The notes beneath the pieces were generated by a model, which had not been told where the DNA came from, did no database searches, and saw only the letters and a program-made list of their open reading frames with translations. A stretch of DNA of 64,000 bases, from positions 3,958,001 to 4,022,000 of the forward strand of contig JADJBV010000001.1 in the NCBI GenBank assembly GCA_016703535.1, written 5' to 3'. A program made the translations under genes and the position numbers. This stretch comes from Deltaproteobacteria bacterium (lineage in GTDB: Bacteria; Myxococcota; Kuafuiibacteriia; Kuafuiibacteriales; Kuafuiibacteriaceae). Position 1 is the first letter of the stretch. Every line of letters begins with the position of its first letter. Below, piece by piece: positions 1 to 14,200 of the stretch.

Positions 1-3000
1 GTGCGTCGTAGACGTACTCGTGTGCGGACCGCGAAGGCGGGGTCACCGATGTCCTATTACCCCGGACGTCGTAGGCGAATGCGGCCGCACGACCGTCGGT
101 GGACACGGAGGATACTGGACGGCCGACCTCATCGGAGGTCAGCGATGTAACCCGACCCAATGCGTCCTCGACCTCACTGACCCAGCCTGCAGCGGAGAAT
201 CGAGTCCTCGTCACGCGGGTACCCTGCTGCGTTTCATAGGGACGCCCCGCGGAGTCGTATCGGTAGACTATGGGCAGTAGACCCGGCACCCGAAGCTCTA
301 TAGGACGCCCGTGGGCATCCATCTCGGTCTCGGTCTGTCTCCCGGCGGGCGAACGTGTCGTAAGAGTTCGGGTCGCTGCCGCGTAAGTGGTCGTCGAGGT
401 GCGCCCGTTGACCGTCAAGACAGTTTGGTGGGTTCCAAGACTGAGCGGGTCAGAAGGATCTTCCAACGTTACTGAAGTTGCCCTATCCAGGCGCACCTGA
501 AGGCCGCTTGGCATTCGGGTGCTGGCTTCGACAATGATCGGAGCGTCCATGCCGAACCTCGGATCAGGTCCTCGCTTCGTTGTGCTCACGACGCCATCGG
601 CGGAGATCGCTTCAGTCATGCCGGCCGCGTTCGTCTCTATGCTCGATCTCGAACCATCAGGTGCGACCACCGTGCGCACCCCGGTGCCATCTGGGTTCTG
701 CACGATCTCGTGCACCGTGCGACGTCCGAGCCCGGTAACGTGCTCAATCTCGCACCCGGTGGAGAGCCTCGTGCGATCCAGGGTTTGGAATCCCCCGGCG
801 GGGTCCTGGTCGCGGAGGAGTCGGCCAGCCGAATCGTAGGTGCGAGTTCCGGTGTAACCGGCCGGGTCTGTGTGGCTCGTGAGGAGCCCGGTGTTGTCGT
901 AGCCGTAGCTGTCAATGGCGCCGACTTGATCCTGGATCGAGGTCAAATACCCACTGGGATTCAACGTCAGCACCGTCTCCTGGCCAAAAGGTCCGACGAT
1001 TCGGCCTGGAACGCTTGCGGCACGTTGGATGACGGTGGTGTTGCTGAACGCGTCGGTGAGGGTCGTCAAGTACCCGCCCGACGAATATCCAAAGCTGAGC
1101 ACCTCTTCACCCGTAAGGGTGTCTACCGTTGCGAGGTGCCGACCGCTGGGAGAGAACCTGAACAGCGAGGCGCCGTCGGTGGCGACCACGTCGACGGGGC
1201 CTCCGGTGGACCTCGCTCCGCCCAAGCTCCACAAGTGTCCATCCCCACCCCCACATCCATCGCTGACGTGCAGACGTCCGTCTGAGCCAACCGCGATGTC
1301 GGTCGCGCAGTTTGCGAGGTCGATTGGCATCGTCCGTGGACCAAGCCCACTCCACGAAGGGTTGCTTCCGCCTGCCGCGATGTGCACGACCTTGTCGGGC
1401 GTGATGCGATAGGCCGTCGAGGGGCGCGCAAACCCATGATAGTAGGCGTCAACGGTAAGGAGGAGGTCATCTCCGTCAACCGCGAGGCCTCTGGGTGCGC
1501 CGCAGAGTCGGTAGGCGTAGCACCCATCTGGACCAGCGACAGGATCGTCACAAGAGCCCTCACCATTCGGCCCAAGGCTCCCAGTACCTCCGACGATGGT
1601 CTCGCAGCCCGAAAGCTCCTCAATTTGACCGTTGTCCCGAAGGCGGAAAGAGGCCTCCCGATTCTCAAGGATGAAGTGAAGCTCGCCACGAGAGTTCACA
1701 GCAAGATCGATGGGTCTCTGATTCGTTAGGAGCACCTGGTGCCCGAAGAGACCCTCGGTCGCGTATTGAGTCGCGAAGGGCGCCATCCCTCCCACCGACG
1801 TTATGACAAGGCCGAACCCGCCCACAGTCGAACCGGGCCACACGCGACGAATTCGCCCGTTGTTGTAGTCTGCCACGTAGAGACTGCCGTCTGGGCCGAC
1901 CGCTATCGAAACAGGGCGATTGAACTGCGCAAGCGGAGCAAGGGATGCGTCGCCGTTGAAACCAGCCTGTCCCGTTCCCGCGACCGTGCTGATCGTGCCG
2001 TCGAGCGCTACTCTCCTGATCCGGTGGTTCTCGGTATCGGCAATGTAGACGACACCGTTGGCGTCCACCGCCACCCCCATCGCACCGTTGAGCTGGGCGC
2101 TGGTCGCTGCTCCGCCGTCGCCGCTGAAGCCAGCGGAGCCCGTTCCAGCGACGACGACGGACGATCCGCTACCTGGATCGACGCGGCGGACCACGTGGGC
2201 ACCGCTATCGGCGACGTAGACGTAGCCGTCGCTTCCGGCGCTTATGTGCCGTGGGAAGTCGAACGCGGGGAGCTCGGCGCGAGGACCCCTCGAGGGGAGA
2301 ACACGCTGCGTGCCATCTCCAAAGTAGACCGTGCCATTGCTTGGGTCGAGCATGTGGTGCGCAGAGAGGGTCCATCCCCCAAAGCCTGCTGCCCGAGCGT
2401 CAAGCGTACCGAGTAGACCCACCTGCCGCGCGGCCCAGATCGAGACCTCCCGCCTCGCTGGACGAAGCTCAAGCTGCGCGCCATTGTTCTCCTGCCCAGG
2501 GAGCCCAAAAGTCCGCTCCCCGAAATCGGGCACGTTGTAGGCCGAAGCGTAGTCCCAGGCCACTCGAGCGCTGACGTTCCGCCTACCAAGCACGAAGCGG
2601 CCATAGGCATCCTTCCCGTCCCACAGATAGCTGAACGTTTGGTTCGGCGTCGCGGGCAAGAGGAATTCCTCGTGCTTCCCGGCGGTGGAAACCGCCAGTC
2701 GAATGGCGGTGGCGCCGGTGGGGACTGAACTCCCGCTCACCGGGATCTCCGCGGTGTATGCGTTCCTGCGGCCTGGGACGCGATCACTTCGGTAGTTGAG
2801 CTGGAGACCCGTCCCTATGATGCCCGTGCGCTCGCCAAGGGTCTGATCCTGGGTCTCAATAATCGAGCCACATCGCTCGACGTCATCTTCGACGTTTTGG
2901 TCGATGATCATTCGCGGCGGGTTCGGCACGCCGCACGAGCCAACACAGGCGATCGGCCAATTGAGGTCGACCGTCGAAAAGTGCGGGAGCCGCACACGCC

Positions 3001-6000
3001 AGAGCGTGTCTCCTTCGCTGTAGACCTGTCCTAGTTGTTGGCGTTCCTCGAGGTCCACGCCTAGGGTCGCGAGTTCACTGGTGCTATCGGCGTCTCCGTC
3101 TCCGTCCCCGTCAATCGTCGCAACGCCGCCGACGATACTGAGGATTTCGACTACCCGGCCATCGTCCTCGGGCACCCACGTGCCCAACTCCCGGTCGTAG
3201 TAGCCAAGCGGGACCTTCCCACCGACGGGGAAGTCGAGGAAGTTCTCGACGTAGAGGGGGACGGGTGTTGAGAACTCAACGCCCGTCGCTCCGAGCGCCT
3301 CGGCTTCGTCGATGCTGAGCTCCGCTGCGAACGTGTAGCCCGTGCCCTGAGGGAGCACGGCGGGCATGGCGTCCAGGCCGTCGGCGCCGACCGTCAGCTC
3401 GGTGAGCCTCACGGTTCCCACGGGGAGTGGCGTAGTCGTGCCATCGGGGAGGCGAGCCGTCGCCGTGGTCCCCGATTTGAAGAGCACCGTTGGTCGCCGC
3501 GCGCCGTCGGAGTCGGCAACCGGAGTAGAACGGGCGAGGTGCGGGCCCGCGCCGAACGCCACGGCCGTGGTTGAGGCGTCGTAGGGCACCATCGCGAGGC
3601 TTGGAGCCTCCACGAAATCGGCCCACGCGACCTCGAGCGAGCGCTCAGCCGGCACGTATCCGTCGAGGCTGAACTCGAGCGTCGTGCGCCCGCCGCCAGG
3701 AACAGCCAGGTCGAACCGGCCGTCGCTTCGGGTCAACGTGAATCCGGCCTCGGGGTGATCGGCGACCCCGACCCTCACGCCGGAGAGGCCGGCGCCATTC
3801 CGTGCCCGAACCTCACCGCGAACAACCGCGGTTCGGTCCTTGGCGACCGCCGTTTCATCGAAGCCGTGTTGGACCGGAGGAACGCTTCGCCAAAGGAACG
3901 CGACCTGGTCCAAGAACGCCGGGATCTCGTGTGCAGGGAGCGGGGGCGCAATGGTCGAGGGGTCGGGTGGTAGGCTCCTCGCCACCACGGTAATCGGGTA
4001 AGTTTTGCCGGCGATCGCGCCACTCGCGTCGGTCGCTCGCACTGCGACGGCATGCTGGCCAAGGTCTCCGAGGTTCGGGAGCCAGCGGACATAGCCGTTC
4101 GCCGTCACCGAAAGGCTGCTCGGGCCCGTCACCTTCGCATAGGTGAGGGTCTCGCCCTCGGGATCGGTGGCCCCGAGCTGGAAGCCCACTCGGTCTCCCA
4201 CCATGACGACCTTGGGCACCGCTGCGTAGAACCGAGGTGCGCGATTTCCGGTCGAAGCCCCACCGAATACCTGCGTGTGGAGGTTCGCGTAGGCGCCGGA
4301 GCTCGCGTGATAGCCAAGCCCGGTGGCCTGCCACTGCGGGTCCATTAGGTTGGCGCAATGGACATCACTCGCCAGCCAGGCTTCGACGGCATCGATGGCC
4401 GTCGCGGGCCCCGCGGCGAGGTTCTCGCCCGTCAGCGCCGCAACATACCCCGCCAACGTCGCCCGAGCCGCAACGCTTTGGCCCTCTGGGTTGATGTGAG
4501 CGAAATAGCCTCGAGTGGCCATATCCATCGAGTGGACACGGGCGGCGCACCGGAGGGCCGGCTCAAAGGCCAACGGAGGCGCGGGTGCAAACCAACCATT
4601 GGATCCGCAATAGGCGCCCTGCGCACGGTACTGGTTGACCACGGCGAGGACTTCGCTCTCGAGCTGGGCGGAGGCGCTGGGCCACGCCAAGACCCCCGAG
4701 CAATAGGAGTTCGAGGGCACAGCTGGGCCCGAGGCCGACGGACGGACGATGATCGAGAACGAGAGATCGGAGGCCAGCCCTGCCCCATCGGTCGCACGCA
4801 CAAGGACGTCGTGGAGCCCGGTGTCACCCGCTTCTGGGGTCCAAGACAGAACGTGGGACCCGCTGAGGCTCATGCCGGGCGGTGCCTGAACGAGCTCCAC
4901 CAATAGGGGAAGCGGGCCGTCGTCCTGAACAAGAACCTGGTAGCCGTAGGGGGCGCCGGCTTCCACCGAGCCGGGGGGCGTGCCAGTGAACCAAGGAGCC
5001 TGGTTGTATTGCACCGAGATCGTGAACGATTGCCGAGCCACGGCGCCGCGAAGGTCACGGGCCTCGAGCACGACGGTATGGTTGCCAACGTTCGCGCCGG
5101 TGGGTGTCCACTCGAGGGCCGAGGCGGCAAAGGCCATCCCCGAGGGCCCTGAGGCCAGGGTCACCGAGACGACATCGCCCTGATCTGGATCGGACGCGGC
5201 CACCGGATAGCGGTACGGCTGGTCCGGACGAGCGCTGACGATGGGCACCGAGGTGAATGCGGGCGGGTTGAAGCCTCGGACCACCACCGAGGAGCCTTGC
5301 AGGGTGACGTTCAGAGCTCGGTCGGTCGCGCGAAGCACGAAGGTCTGCTGCGGCGTATGGGTCGCGAGGGGCGTCCAGTTGACAGTCCCGCTGGACGCGT
5401 CAAGGGCGAGCCCCGACGGACCACTCTGGACCGAGACCGAAACCAGGTCGTACGGGTCAGGGTCCGAAACGCCCACCGGGCGTCGCATGAGTTCACCCAC
5501 GTAGATGGCTTCGCTCACGGGGGGAGTCGTGAACACGGGCGCTTGCGGGAAGCCCCGGGCCTGAATCGTGAAGGCCTGGGTGGACTCCAGCCCTCCCGGA
5601 TCCCGAGCCAGCAACTGCACACTGTGCGGTCCACTCTGGGCCGGCGTCGGAGTCCAAGTCACGACACCCTGGTTGACGCTCATGCCCGCGGGACCGGCCT
5701 GGAGATGGAACGTCACCGGTTGGCCGTTGGGATCGCTCGCTGTCGGCGCGTACTGCATTGCCAAGCCGATCACCGCCTCGGTTGGAGGCGCCGAGGTGAA
5801 GGCCGGCGGTTCAGGCCGCGCGCTCACGGCGAGGCTGTACGACTGATCGTCATAGAGTCCCGCGCCGTCGGTCAGACGGAGCACCACCGGATGGCTCCCG
5901 ACTTGGGTGCTCCCAGGCGTCCAGGTGAGTCTTCCGGTCGAGGGCCCGATCGACAGACCAGACGGACCTTGATGAACGGTCCAGGTGACGGAGTCGCCGA

Positions 6001-8244
6001 GGTCGGGATCAAACCCAACGACGTCGAAGGCGTAGCTGAGATTCTCTTCGGCCGGTGGAAGCGCCGCGCTCGAGATCTGGGGGGCCGCGTTCGCTCCGTT
6101 TCCGTCGTAGACGTTCACATTGAACTCTACGACCGCGGAGGCGCTCTCCTGGTCCGTCACCTGGACCCGGATGAGGTGAGGGCCGAGCTGCCCTGCGTTC
6201 GGCGTCCAAGAAACCAACCCCGCGGTGCTCACCGCCAGGCCAGAGGGACCCGAGACCAGAACGTGGGTCAACGGCTCGTTGGGAGCGTCGTCCTCGGTAT
6301 CGAGTTGCTGACTGTAGCTCTGCCCGACGAACGCCTGCGCCGAAGGAAGGGACGCTAGGAAGGGCTCCGCATTGACGGGAGCAACGTTGACGCTGAACGT
6401 CTGGACGGCCGTATGGCCGGCCGAGTCTCTCACCTCGAGGATGAAGGGATTCGGTCCCGTATCCGCGTGGCCCGGCTGCCACGTCAGAACACCGAGATCG
6501 TTGATGGTCCCCAAAGCGGGGCCCGTCAGCTTGGCGTAGCTCAGCAAATCACCCTGGTCTGCGTCAGTCGCGACGAGGTGGTACCTGTACGTCTCGCCCT
6601 CGTCGACCGTGGGGCTCGGCTGCGAGAGGATCTGCGGTGACGACGGAGCCCCCACCACCGTGATCGAGTAAATCAGGCTAGCCGAGTCATAGCCGCCATC
6701 GATATACACGCCAGTTCCAGCACCCAAGATAACCTGATGGACGCCGACGTCTGCCGGCCCCGGCACCCAAGTGAGCTCACCGTTGACGGGGTTGAACGTC
6801 ATTCCTGTGGGGCCGGAAGACAGTGCAACGGGGACCGGCGGCCCGGGCTGCCCGAGGACCTCAGGCACATAGGTGTACGTGGCCCCTACGAGCGCGCGCC
6901 TTCTTGGTTGATTGAGGAACGTTGGACGGTACGGGTAGTACGCAGGATGACAGGCGGGATTGTTGCGGAGGAAACGATAAGACTGCTTAGATGTGCCGAC
7001 CAGCAAGTGCTGATCCGTGACGGCGACCTCCAGCTGGTGAATCACGGACGCCGTCGGGTAGAGACACGCGAGGTTGTAGACAAAGTTCGCCTCGAACAAG
7101 TTCTCCGAGACGTTGGGACTGGGAAGCGCGCCGCCGCACAGTGCATCGTCTTCTTCCCAACTCCCGACCCAGTCCCGAAGAACAGGGACTCGCGTGCCGT
7201 AACTCGTGACGTCCTCGGCGTTGACGCTGGTCTCAGCTTCGTTCGCTGGGCTCAGCATGAGCGCCGGGACCGTGGGCGTTAGGGCCACGTACTGAATCGA
7301 GTTGGTGGCGCCAATTCCGTTCGCGTCCAGAACGGACAGGTTTACGGTGTGCGTGCCGGGCTCGAGCTCAAAGGACGGCGTCGTTCCGCTCGCCGTCCGA
7401 CCGTCGCTCAACGTCCACTGCACCGAAGTGACTGGCGCCGCACCGGCCTCCGTTCTTGCCTGGAATGTGACGCGCTCGCCACCGGACTGCGGCGAGTAGA
7501 CCCTAAACGAGTCGAGAAGAACCGTCCCGGGGGGACCCCCGTGGTTGTCTAGCACGGTGAGTCGAACGTACCGCGCAGAGGTCGGCAACAAGGGGACCCA
7601 GAACGTCGGCGCATTTTCGCCGAAGGCCCTCGGAACCTGCCCCGTGAAGACGGTGCGGAACTCGCTGGCCCCTGACGTGGTCTCGGATACCGCGATCTCG
7701 ACGGTCCGCGGTCCCGCCGACCGCCAATCGGCCACAAAGGCATCCCGCTCAGGTTGGGTCGGGAGCGTGGCGGCGATCCAGTCCACAATTGCATCCGTGA
7801 CGTGGTTTACGCGACGCCCAACATCGACCGACACGCGGTCCACAAGGATGGCCTCTGTCCCCGGAAGATCAACAACGAGTGAGTGCGGGCCCACCGCAGG
7901 GGCGCCCCAAGCCGCCCCGGTCTGACCCCACAAAGTCCCCGGAGCAGCATCAATGGCGGCCGTTGCGGCCCCGTAGGGTGCAGGGTTGAGCACTGCACCG
8001 CCGTTCTGAGGCAGCGAGACAATGCCCCCACCGTCAGTTCCGGGGGTCCACGCCTCAAGCCGGTTGACCGTGAGGTAGGACGATTCGCTTCGCAGTTGAA
8101 CGTAGGCCGCCTCAACGGCGTCGAACTTGAACTCGATCGGACGAGGCGCATGCGAAGCCCGCCAACCATCGACGATTCGAAACGTCCCTGGTTCGCCCGT
8201 CACCGAGGTGAATACCTCAAACCCGTTGTAGAGTTCGGCGCAGG
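1..8244 (-). CDS. C-terminal part of a giant teneurin-like secreted protein (runs off left edge; frame-shifted from its N-terminus)
   Basis: This minus-strand frame is open without a stop from about 8244 to the left edge. In order it encodes the rest of an F5/8 type C (discoidin) domain begun in the other frame, a PKD-like domain (about 7470-7300), a run of cadherin-like/putative Ig domains (about 6950-4900), a CAP/SCP domain (about 4650-4260, with VVNQYRAQGAYCGSNG and SDVHCANLMDP), another Ig domain, a carboxypeptidase-regulatory-like domain (about 3860-3660), an NHL beta-propeller (about 2270-1300, repeats such as GYVYVADSGAHVVRRVDPGS), and YD/RHS repeats at the left edge (YRYDSAGRP, FAYDVRGNRTSV). 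NHL followed by a YD shell resembles teneurins and bacterial RHS/WapA surface proteins. It probably acts outside the cell in adhesion or toxin delivery. Domains are read by eye. The true C-terminus and any toxin tip lie outside the window. Confidence 0.85.
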
Positions 8245-11200
8245 GTCCAAGCCCACAACGATCCGATCGATGGACGTCAAACCGCCCGCGAGAGCGACCG
8301 TCACCGAATGCGGCACGGTGGGGAAGTTGGGCTGCCGCCACTGATCTGTGGCGTTATCTGACAGAATTGACGAGGCCGGGTACCCCGCCAGCTCTGCGCT
8401 AGCGCCCACGATGGAAGCGCCGTCCTCAAGCCGAGCCACGTTTCGCGAGTGGGCCAGACCGATCGCAACCCGCGGACCAAGCTGAGGCGTAACCTCGACC
8501 TCAAACACCTGAGTGGTAGAGAGACCACGTCCATCCGCGGCCTGTAGCACAACGGTGTGCGAGCCAATTTGGCCAAGGGCCGGAGTCCAAACGACGAGTC
8601 CGCTGCTTGGTCCAACAGACATCCCCGCCGGAGACGCGAGAAGGCTGAAGCTGACGGCGTCGCCGTCGGCGTCGCTGGCCACGGTCTGGTAGGAATAAGG
8701 CAAGTTCACCGCCGCACGGTCCGGCGCTGAGCTGCTGAAAGCCGGCGCGGAACTGTTGGCACTCACTGTCACCGCAAAGGACTGGAACGCAGCAAGGCCC
8801 GTGGAATCGTGCGCCACGATCTGAACCGGGTGGACGCCATCCTGATCGACCTCCCAAGTCACCACCCCAGTCGCGCCGTTGACCTGCATCCCCACGGGTC
8901 CTGCGAGGAGCGCGTAGCGGACAGTGTCACCAGCATCGGGATCGGTTGCCACGGCGGCGTAGGTGTATGGAGTGCCATGGACCGCAGCGGTGACCGGCGT
9001 CGACTGAAACGACGGGGCCCGCCCGCCCACGATGATCGAGAAGGCCCGTTGGTCGTACAGCCCCCCCTGATCGGTGGCCCGGAAGACCACGGAGTGAGCA
9101 CCCCATTGGGACAGCGTCGGCGTCCAAGTGATGGCGCCGTTGGAGATGCTCATGCCCGTGGGCCCAGCAACAAGCGAAAGAGAGACAACATCTCCAAAGT
9201 CCGGATCTACGACCACCGGAGAATGCTGGTAGGCGATGGAGACCTGCGCCGTCGTGGGTGCTGTGCTGACAATAAACGGCGCGTTGTTCTCGAGATCTCC
9301 GTCGTAGACGGCGAGCGTGAACAGCTGCTCATCAAAGTCCCCGCTCTCGTCCGTCACACGGAGTCGAACGGTATGGTCCCCGATGTCGGCCCCGGTCGGT
9401 ACCCACTCCACTTCATCGGGACCGAGAACCACCATTCCAACCGGCCCCTCCTCGACGGTGAGAGTGAGCAGTTCTCCGGGCGTTGGGTGTGTGACGGTCA
9501 GGAGGTAGCTCCAGGGCTGGCCAATGTACGCTTCCAGGGCGGGATTGGAGGCGATGGTCGGCGCAGTGAACGTGTGATCGGCCCCGATGTCCGGATCGGT
9601 GAGCGACCGAAGATCGAGGTCCATATCGAACCGCGATTGGACGTAGGCCCCCTGCTTGATCACGGGGGACCCGAGCTGCGGTCGTCCCGCGGCGTCGAGC
9701 AAAGGATCGGTGGCAGGGGTGACGTTGTCGGTTCCCGTGATCGCGTCGTTGCGGACGAGCGAAAAGTGGGCCTGGGCGGTCGAGGTCGCGTCCTTGTAGA
9801 TCTCGTTCGGGACGCCAGGGTTCCAGACGATCGTACTTCGGAGCGTAACGCCCGAGTTGGAGCTCACATAGATCGACCGGGAGCTGGCGCCGGAAGCCGA
9901 GTTCCCGAAGATCGTGGAGCCAAGGACCTCTACGTTCTTGGCTTGGTTGAAGACGTGGACGACGCCGTTGAGGGTGGTGGCGCTGTGGCCCGTGAGAATA
10001 ACATCCACGAGCCGAGAGCCCGAGGCGCCTGCGCCATTGAAGGAAATAGGCGACGTGCTGGTCAGTCGACGAATCGTGAGGGAAGCCAGCACGGAGCGGT
10101 TCTGGATGTTGAACTGGTTGTTGGTCAGGCCGCCGTCGAGGATGGTATTTGCGGCGCCGCCCAGGCCGATGACCAAGAGCCGCGTTTGGGGGCCGGCGAC
10201 CGTGAACCCGCTGTTGCGAGCGCCCGTATAGGTTCCCGGTGTCACTCCGATGATGGCGTAGCCACTTCCGACGACGGCCGCAGCGACCGCGTCTTGGAGG
10301 TCATCGTAGATATTGTCGGTGGTGCTGTTGTTGCCAGTCGCCGCGTTAACGATGCGGTCCGGTGCTGGGAACGACGAGATGAGGTTCGGGTTGGTCCCCT
10401 TGGTGTACTCGAAGATGTTCGGGTACCGATCACCGTCGGCGTCAGCGTAGGAGTCGTCGACGAGCGGGTTGAGGCCTTGGCTCACTTCGTAGCCGTCCGG
10501 GATCCCGTCGTCGTCGCTATCGGTGTCCAACGGATCGGTGCCGGCAACAACTTCTTGCCCGTCGTTCAGGCCATCGCCGTCGGTGTCGACGACTGTTGGG
10601 TTCGTGGCCGCGTTGAATTCGGCCCCGTTGGTTACTCCGTCACCGTCATGGTCGGCCGCGGCCGAGCTTAGGATGGCCGTGCTTCCGGCCGTGGCGACTT
10701 CCCAGGCATCGGCAAGCGTATCCCCATCCCCGTCAACGAACTCGTCCGCGCCAATGTCGGTCCCGGACACGGGACGGGGCTCAAGGTCCATATCCACCAG
10801 CGACATCGTGATCGCTCCGGTCCCACGAGCAGGCGAGCCTGCGCGGGAGCGACCGTCCGGGCGAAGGAGCGGATCCGTGGCCGGAACGACGTTGCCCGTT
10901 CCGGTGATCGCGTCGTTTCGGACGAGAGAGGAGTGAGCAAGGGTAGTGGAGGTAGCGTCCTTGTAGAGCTCGTTGGGAACGCCCGGATTCCAGACGATCG
11001 TGCTTCGGAATGTGACGCCCGCGTTGGAGGCCACGTAGATCGACCGGGAGCTGGCGCCCGAAGACAGATTTCCGAAGATCGTGCACCCCAGAACTTCGAC
11101 GTTCTTCGCTTGGTTGTAGACGTGGACCACCCCGTTGAGGGTGGTTGCGTTGTGGCCGGTCAAAACGACATCGACGAGCCGAGCTCCCGAGGCGCCCGCC

Positions 11201-14200
11201 CCATTGAACGAGATGGGAGACGTGCTGCTGAGCCCGCGAATCGTCAGGGACGCCAGCACAGACCGGTTCTGGATGTTGAACTGGTTGTTGGTCAGCCCTC
11301 CGTCGATGATCGTGTTCGCCGCGCCATTTAGGCCGATCACCAGGAGCCTCGTCTGGAGGGCGGACACCGTGAACCCGACGTTTCGTGTGCCGGTGTAAGT
11401 CCCCGGGGTCATCCCGATGACGGCATAGCCGCCACCGGCCACGGCTGCAGCAACCGCGTCCTGGAGATCGTCGTAGATGTTGTCGGTCGTGCTGTTGTTG
11501 CCCGTCGCGACGTTGACGATTCGGTCGGGGGCCGGGAAGGAGGAGGCCAGGTTGGGATTGGTTCCTTTGGCGTACTCGAAGATGTTCGGGTACCGATCGC
11601 CATCGGCGTCCGCATACGAGTCGTCCACGAGCGGGTTGAGGCCGTTGTTGACTTCGTAGCCGTCCGGGATCCCATCGTCGTCGGCATCGGAGTCAAGCGG
11701 ATTGGTGCCTGCGATGACCTCTTGGCCATCAGTGAGGCCATCGTCGTCGCTATCGGCGTCGGTGGGGTGGGTGCCGGCATTGAACTCCGCCTCGTTCGAG
11801 ACTCCGTCACCGTCGTGATCCGCAGCAGCAGAGGTCAGGACGACGGTTCCCCCTGTCGTCGCGATTTCCCAGGCGTCGGCGAGCGTGTCCCCGTCGACAT
11901 CAACGAACTCATCTGCGCCGATGTCCGTCCCGGATGAGGGACGCGCCTCGAGGTCCATATCGAACGAAGACATCGCGATGGCCCCAGCCCCGCGAGCTGG
12001 GGAGCCTGAACGTGATCGCCCGTCCGACCGCAATAGCGGATCGGTCGCCGGCACGACGTTGCCTGAACCCGAGATCACGTTGCCGCGAACCAAGCTGGCG
12101 TGGGCGGCCACTGTAGACGGTGCATCCTTGTAGAGTTCCGAGGGAAGGCCAGGATTCCAAAGGATGCTGCTTCTCACGGTCACCTGCACGGTGCCGTTGA
12201 GGTAGAGGGCCCGGGCGGAGGCATTCGCACTGGTGTTGGCGAAAATGGAGCTCCCGACGACTTCGATCCCCGTGGCGCCGTAGTAGGCGCCGACGACACC
12301 TTGGAGGGTGGCCCCCTGGTTGCCCGTCACCACGAGGTCCACGAGCCTGGACCCTGAGGCGCTAGCGCCATTGAAGAGGATGATGTCGCTCGAACCCGAG
12401 AAGTTCCGAATCGTCAAAGATGCCAAGGCGGCCCGACGCTGGAAGTTGAACTGGCCCGAAGAGAGCTCCCCATCGAAGATCGTCCTCGCCGCGCCCTGGA
12501 GACCAATCACCAAGAGAGTGGGCTGCGCTGAGGTCAGTGAAAAGCCACGGTTGCGAGTGCCAACGTAGACCCCCGGATCGACACCAATGATCGCGAAGTT
12601 GGTGCCCGCCGCAACGGCCGCCGCAACCGCGTCTTGGAGGTCGTCGTAGATGTTGTCGGTGGTGCTGTTGTTGCCGGTCAGCGCGTTGAGGATCCGGTCC
12701 GGCGTCGGTACCGATGCCGCCGACCGCGGATTGGTGCTCTTGGCCGCCTCGAACACGTTGGGGAATCGATCGCCGTCGGCGTCGCCAAAAGCGTCATCAA
12801 GCAGTGGGTTGAAGGCGTTGGCGAGTTCCCAACCGTCGTTCATCCCGTCATCATCGCTGTCGCTGTCGAGCGGGTTGGTTCCAGCGGTCACCTCCGCCGC
12901 GTCACTCGCCCCATCACCATCGGTGTCGGCCACGGTCGGGTCGGTGCCATTCTCGTACTCCCCGGTGTTGGAGAGGCCATCTCCATCTGCGTCGCCGGCG
13001 GCACTCGCGAGGACCACGAGCGAACCGGTCTCTTGGACCTCCCAGGTATCCGCAAGCCCGTCGAGGTCGACGTCCAACCATTGGTCGGCGCCAATGTCGG
13101 CGCCGCTCACGGGCCGGGCCTCCAGGTCCATGTCGAGGCCGGACTGCGGACCTGCCCCGACGTTTCTGGCAGGCGAGGCGGAGCGGATCCGTCCGTCGGG
13201 CCTCAGCAAGGGATCGGTGGCAGGGACAACGTTGTTGGTCCCGGAGATGACGTTGCCCCGTATGAGGCTGTTGTTGGCCACCGCGATGGAGGGAGCATCC
13301 TTCGTCAGCTCGCTTACCAAGGTCGGGTTCCAGATGATCGAGCTGCGCACCGTGAGTTCGGAACTTGAGGACATCGAGAACGCCCGAGCACCGGTCGCGG
13401 TGCTCTTGTTGCCGATCACCGTACAACCAGCCACGACCACGCCCTTGGCGCTCTGGATCGTCACGACCCCCAAGAGGTTGGTGGCGTTGTGGCCGGAGAG
13501 GATGAGATCCACCAGACGAGACCCCGAGCTGCTGAGGGTGTTGATGTTGATCGGGCTCGCGGTGTTGAGGTTGCGAATCGTGAGGGAGGCGATGACGCTC
13601 CGCCGCTGGATATAGAAGCTGCCCGTCTGGCCCTCACCGTCGATGACCGTCGCACCAGCTCCAGCCAGGCCGATGACGAGAAGCCGAGGGTGGGCGGAGG
13701 TGAGGGAGAAGCCGCGGTTCCGCGTTCCGACATAGGTACCCGGATCGATCCCGATGATGGCGTACTCACCTCCGGCGGCGACCGCCGCGGCGACGGCATC
13801 CTGTAGATCATCGTAGATGTTGTCCGTCGTGCTGTTGTTGCCGGTCGCTGCGTTGACGACCCGGTCAATGGTCGGAAGGGAAGCGGCGGAACTTGGATTG
13901 CTGCCCTTGGCCCACTCGAACACGTTCGGAAAACGGTCGCGATCCTGGTCGTCGAAGGCATCGTCCACCAGGGGGTTGAGAGCCTGCGCGAGCTCGTACC
14001 CGTCGGGCATTCCGTCGTCGTCCGTGTCCGAATCGAGAGGGTTCGAGTTGGCCGCGACCTCGGCCCCATCCAAGGCCCCATCCCCGTCGGTGTCCGGTAC
14101 CACCGCGCCGGTGCCGCGACGGTACTCCTCGCTGTTGCCGAGTCCGTCGGAATCCGAGTCCTGCGCCACTCCTGTTAGCGCCACCAGTCCCGACGTCTGC

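Noticed and set aside
8809..10671. Long plus-strand open frame (620 codons) opposite the giant gene
   Set aside because: It is antisense to the repetitive TSP3/beta-helix coding sequence. Its product is Arg/Val/Asp-rich without domains, as expected for a GC-rich shadow frame. The same holds for 5297-6358.
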